Positions 7,440 to 9,344 of a stretch of 9,344 nt of DNA are shown in pieces. Source of the stretch: Candidatus Nitrosopumilus sp. (GTDB lineage: Archaea; Thermoproteota; Nitrososphaeria; Nitrososphaerales; Nitrosopumilaceae); contig JABDOO010000108.1 in the NCBI GenBank assembly GCA_013043295.1, positions 1 through 9,344 of the forward strand, given 5' to 3'. The position numbers were made by a program, and so were the translations under genes. A model generated the notes under the pieces. That model searched no databases, had not been told where the DNA came from, and saw only the letters and a list, made by a program, of their open reading frames with translations. How positions within the stretch are numbered: position 1 is the first letter of the stretch; each line of letters opens with the position of its first letter.

Positions 7440-8354
7440 CTAGATAAATCTCAACCAGGGCAAAAATCTTTCATCCTTACCCATAACTACATCAGTAAAT
7501 GATTTTTGTAATGCCTTTGTAATGCTGCCCATCTTGCCTGTTCCTATCTTTACTCTGTCAATCTGAGTTACAGATTTTACTTCAGCAGCAGTTCCTGTCA
7601 TGAAGATTTCATCTGCAGAATACAGATCATCACGTTCCAAGTCACGCTCTATTACAAATCCTCCATTCTCTTCAATGATTTGAATAATGCTATCTCTTGT
7701 AATGCCTTCTAATCCCCCTGCAGAAAGTGGTGGAGTTTGAATGATATCATCTTTTATAATGAAAATATTTTCTGCACTGCCTTCGGCAACTTTGCCATGT
7801 GAGTTTAACATAATTGCTTCATCATATCCATTTTCTAATGCCTCCATTCTTGCAAGAGCTGCATTTGCATAGTTTGATGCAGCTTTAGCTTGCATTGGCT
7901 GAGATCTTGAATCAATTTTAGTCCAACTTGAAACTTTACATTTTGCTCCAGAAAACTTTCCTGCTTTTGATTCTCCCATCTTCCATTCCCAACATGAGAT
8001 TGAGACATCTACTTTGTTTGTAGTAGGAGTTAATCCCATTGTTCCGTATCCATAGTATGCTAGTGGTCTAATGTAAGATTCTTTGAGTCCACCTGCTTGA
8101 ACAGTTTTTACAATTGCATCTGAAATTACTTTTTTTGAAAACTGCATTTTCATAGAGTATAATTTTGCAGATTTGAAAAATCTATCAACATGCTCTGGTA
8201 ATCTGAAAATTGCCGAACCATTGGGAGTGTTATAACACCTGATTCCCTCAAAAATTGAGGTTGAATAGTGTAATGCATGAGTTAATACGTGAACTTTGGC
8301 ATCTTTGAAAGGAACTAATTTTCCATTCATCCAAATTTTACCAATCTCTTTCAT
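7440..8354 (-). CDS. ilvE: Branched-chain amino acid aminotransferase
   Basis: A cytosolic PLP enzyme (fold type IV) that moves the amino group between glutamate and Val, Leu or Ile, the last step of branched-chain synthesis. The 304-residue form from ATG 8354 matches the usual length. Seen: IFEGIRCY at 34-41; the Schiff-base Lys157 in MQAKAASNYANA; Glu191 in GKVAEGSAENIF, which pairs with the PLP ring nitrogen; GGLEGITRD at 213-221; and TGTAAEV at 253-259. A D-amino acid or aminodeoxychorismate role is less likely given the full IlvE pattern. An in-frame GTG at 8372 would add six residues, but the TATA box is centred only about nine bases from it and 27 from the ATG, so the ATG is right. It diverges from the small membrane protein gene. 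Confidence 0.95.
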   Translation of the reverse strand: MKEIGKIWMNGKLVPFKDAKVHVLTHALHYSTSIFEGIRCYNTPNGSAIFRLPEHVDRFFKSAKLYSMKMQFSKKVISDAIVKTVQAGGLKESYIRPLAYYGYGTMGLTPTTNKVDVSISCWEWKMGESKAGKFSGAKCKVSSWTKIDSRSQPMQAKAASNYANAALARMEALENGYDEAIMLNSHGKVAEGSAENIFIIKDDIIQTPPLSAGGLEGITRDSIIQIIEENGGFVIERDLERDDLYSADEIFMTGTAAEVKSVTQIDRVKIGTGKMGSITKALQKSFTDVVMGKDERFLPWLRFI

Positions 8355-8376
8355 AGGAGTGGAAAAAAACACTGCT

Positions 8377-8385
8377 AATTTAAAG
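8377..8385 (-). promoter_or_regulatory. TATA box of ilvE
   Basis: On the - strand this reads CTTTAAATT, centred about 27 bases before the ATG at 8354. It predicts a leaderless mRNA and excludes the GTG at 8372 as the start. Confidence 0.65.
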
Positions 8386-8420
8386 AATTATCTTTTCATG
8401 TGATTTTAACACATCTGAAA

Positions 8421-8430
8421 CTACATATCT
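8421..8430 (+). promoter_or_regulatory. TATA-like box of the small membrane protein gene
   Basis: CTACATATCT is centred about 26 bases before the ATG at 8451, again the leaderless spacing. It and the ilvE box lie back to back in a 96-base divergent region. Confidence 0.5.
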
Positions 8431-8450
8431 GATAAAGCACTATTACTGGT

Positions 8451-8657
8451 ATGGAGTGGACTTTGGGCTTTGGAGGAATTGCCTGTCTAGTAGCAGGCTT
8501 GGTTGGTCAGGCTTTTGAAATGAGAAAAATCCGTCAATCTAAATACAAGGATGAAGATTTAGGCTCGGCTAATATTTTCTTAGATAAGAAGAACTTCAAG
8601 TGGTATGCTTTACTCGGCATTGGAATAGTCCTTTGGTATGCAGCTGAGCGTATGTGA
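8451..8657 (+). CDS. 68-residue two-helix membrane protein, function unknown
   Basis: I do not recognise the family. The protein has two hydrophobic segments (about 5-22 and 50-65) separated by a charged 27-residue loop rich in Lys, Arg and Asp (MRKIRQSKYKDEDLG). By the positive-inside rule the loop is cytoplasmic and both ends face out, forming a hairpin. The TATA-like box at leaderless distance and the ordinary codon use support a real gene. Neighbours give no hint of function: ilvE diverges from it and the candidate structured RNA follows 50 bases later on the same strand. Confidence 0.75.
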   Translation: MEWTLGFGGIACLVAGLVGQAFEMRKIRQSKYKDEDLGSANIFLDKKNFKWYALLGIGIVLWYAAERM

Positions 8658-8677
8658 ATGGTTCTATATAGATCAGG

Positions 8678-8686
8678 TCTAAATAC
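8678..8686 (+). promoter_or_regulatory. TATA-like box for the candidate RNA
   Basis: TCTAAATAC (8679-8686 core) is centred about 26 bases before 8709, where the AT-rich DNA (13 G/C in the 50 bases 8661-8710, counted by hand) changes to GC-rich. A second TATA-like palindrome, TCTATATAGA at 8663-8672, lies further upstream. Confidence 0.4.
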
Positions 8687-8698
8687 TAGAAATTTCTA
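8687..8698. repeat. 12-bp perfect palindrome before the candidate RNA
   Basis: TAGAAATTTCTA is self-complementary and lies between the proposed TATA element and the proposed RNA start, a place where a bound repressor would block transcription. It may also be chance. Confidence 0.4.
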
Positions 8699-8708
8699 AT
8701 AATAGTAT

Positions 8709-8805
8709 CGCGTGTTTTGGGTAACGCCGGACTAAATCTAGATAACGGTCCAAGAACAAACCCATGTAGGTGTTTACAGGTGAAAGCCCGTAACACCTCT
8801 CTTTC
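8709..8805 (+). ncRNA. Candidate structured non-coding RNA
   Basis: The stretch between the small membrane gene and the ACT gene has no credible reading frame but is GC-rich for this window (42 of 90 bases in 8711-8800 by hand count). A hairpin fits 8768-8798: AGGTGTT(T)AC pairs with GTAACACCT (nine pairs, T8775 bulged), then after an A/C mismatch GGT pairs with GCC around a GAAA tetraloop (8782-8785). GNRA loops are an RNA signature and set the strand as +; the other strand would give TTTC. Upstream, TGGGT/ACCCA (8718-8722, 8760-8764) and GGAC/GTCC (8729-8732, 8748-8751) can form a second arm. The segment 8769-8777 can instead pair with GTAACGCC at 8721-8728. A pyrimidine-rich end (CTCTCTTTC) may terminate it. 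It fits no RNA family I know; C/D and H/ACA boxes, RNase P and SRP features were not found. It could also be a 3' UTR element of the upstream gene. Confidence 0.5.
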
Positions 8806-8806
8806 A

Positions 8807-9325
8807 TTAAATAAAATTAATTTCTGAAATCTCTTGATGTATTGCTTTGATAGCTTTTGTAATGTTATCTTGAGTGTCCTCTACTACGATAATTATTCTT
8901 GATGTCTCTTCTTGTGCATCCATATTCAGAATGTTTAATCCTGACTCACCAATCTTTGCACTAGTTCTAGATGCGACTTGCTGAACTCTCCACATCTCAT
9001 CTCCAATTAATGTAATGACTCCTCGATTGTATGTAATTGTAGCAAGTGAATCAAATGCTAAAAGATATTTTTCATTTCTTTTAACATAATCCCCATCCAA
9101 AAATAATATTCTAGAAAACTCTAAACCATCTTTTGTAAATGGTGATAAAATGATAAACTCACTATAGTGTTTGTCTTTTTCCAAAGAAGTTAGTAGTTTT
9201 TGCACACAAGTTGTTTCAATTCTAAAAATAGCACAGTTCTCTTTTCCTGTAACTATTTTAATTGGATGACCTTTCTGCTCATCTAAATTCCTCTTTATTG
9301 TAGTAATTTTTTCTGGATTTTTCAT
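8807..9325 (-). CDS. ACT-domain protein related to the regulatory region of aspartate kinase, possibly partial
   Basis: Residues 103-168 form an ACT domain much like that at the C-terminus of aspartate kinase: VITLIGDEMWRVQQVASR, then SGLNILNMDAQEETSR and IIIVVEDTQDNITKAIKAIH. The preceding part (about 22-100) is a more divergent second unit of alternating strands and helices, possibly a degenerate ACT repeat. No kinase catalytic motif is visible. The ATG at 9325 gives 172 residues, but the frame stays open for the 19 bases to the right edge, so it may instead be the tail of a longer protein such as aspartate kinase. If complete it would be a free-standing amino acid sensor, perhaps for lysine or threonine; ilvE nearby shows only that amino acid genes are in the area. 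Confidence 0.75.
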   Translation of the reverse strand: MKNPEKITTIKRNLDEQKGHPIKIVTGKENCAIFRIETTCVQKLLTSLEKDKHYSEFIILSPFTKDGLEFSRILFLDGDYVKRNEKYLLAFDSLATITYNRGVITLIGDEMWRVQQVASRTSAKIGESGLNILNMDAQEETSRIIIVVEDTQDNITKAIKAIHQEISEINFI

Positions 9326-9344
9326 ATTTGTTATGGTAATTGGC

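Noticed and set aside
8355..8372. GTG at 8372 as an earlier start for ilvE
   Set aside because: The TATA box is centred about nine bases from it, so this codon would not be in the mRNA; the ATG at 8354 has the right spacing and family length.
8768..8805. Hairpin as a bacterial-type intrinsic terminator
   Set aside because: It is followed by mixed pyrimidines rather than a T run, it has a GNRA loop, and archaeal termination does not depend on such hairpins.
8709..8805. Candidate RNA as a box C/D or H/ACA guide or a tRNA relic
   Set aside because: No RTGATGA/CTGA box pair, no ACA box at the expected distance from a stem, and no cloverleaf or TTCRA-type T loop could be placed.

Overview
The window reads as the chromosome of an ammonia-oxidising archaeon of the Nitrosopumilus type (Nitrososphaerota, formerly Thaumarchaeota). 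This is inferred from several things seen together: AT-rich DNA, TTG as well as ATG starts, TATA-like boxes about 25-30 bases before start codons with little or no leader, a tRNA gene without an encoded CCA, a half-size (four-helix) heme A synthase of the archaeal kind, and an oxidase locus rich in blue copper domains. No mobile element, CRISPR array or rRNA was seen.

Region 1 (1-2904, + strand) is a terminal oxidase operon: the 3' part of heme-copper oxidase subunit I (start lies off the left edge), a membrane-anchored protein with two type 1 copper domains, and a compact CtaA that makes heme A for the oxidase. Gaps are only 11-12 bases. A convergent gene (2894-3418, - strand) overlaps the end of ctaA and encodes an exported, membrane-anchored protein of unknown function whose mature N-terminus could be His.

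Region 2 (3419-4286) holds a divergent promoter pair, an SRPBCC-domain protein with a ribbon-helix-helix-like C-terminal tail, and tRNA-Lys(CTT). Region 3 (4287-6641) is a divergent two-component pair: a single-domain receiver protein and a histidine kinase with about ten membrane helices; an inverted repeat lies between them. Region 4 (6644-8354, - strand) holds a small SAM methyltransferase, a 53-residue Cys/His-rich protein and the branched-chain aminotransferase IlvE. Region 5 (8451-9344) has a 68-residue two-helix membrane protein, a GC-rich intergenic stretch that looks like an undescribed structured RNA (about 8709-8805), and an ACT-domain protein related to the regulatory part of aspartate kinase, possibly cut by the right edge.

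The strongest candidate for something new is the structured RNA: a long hairpin capped by a GAAA tetraloop, whose 5' arm can pair with either of two near-identical GTAACRCC segments, so two exclusive folds are possible.
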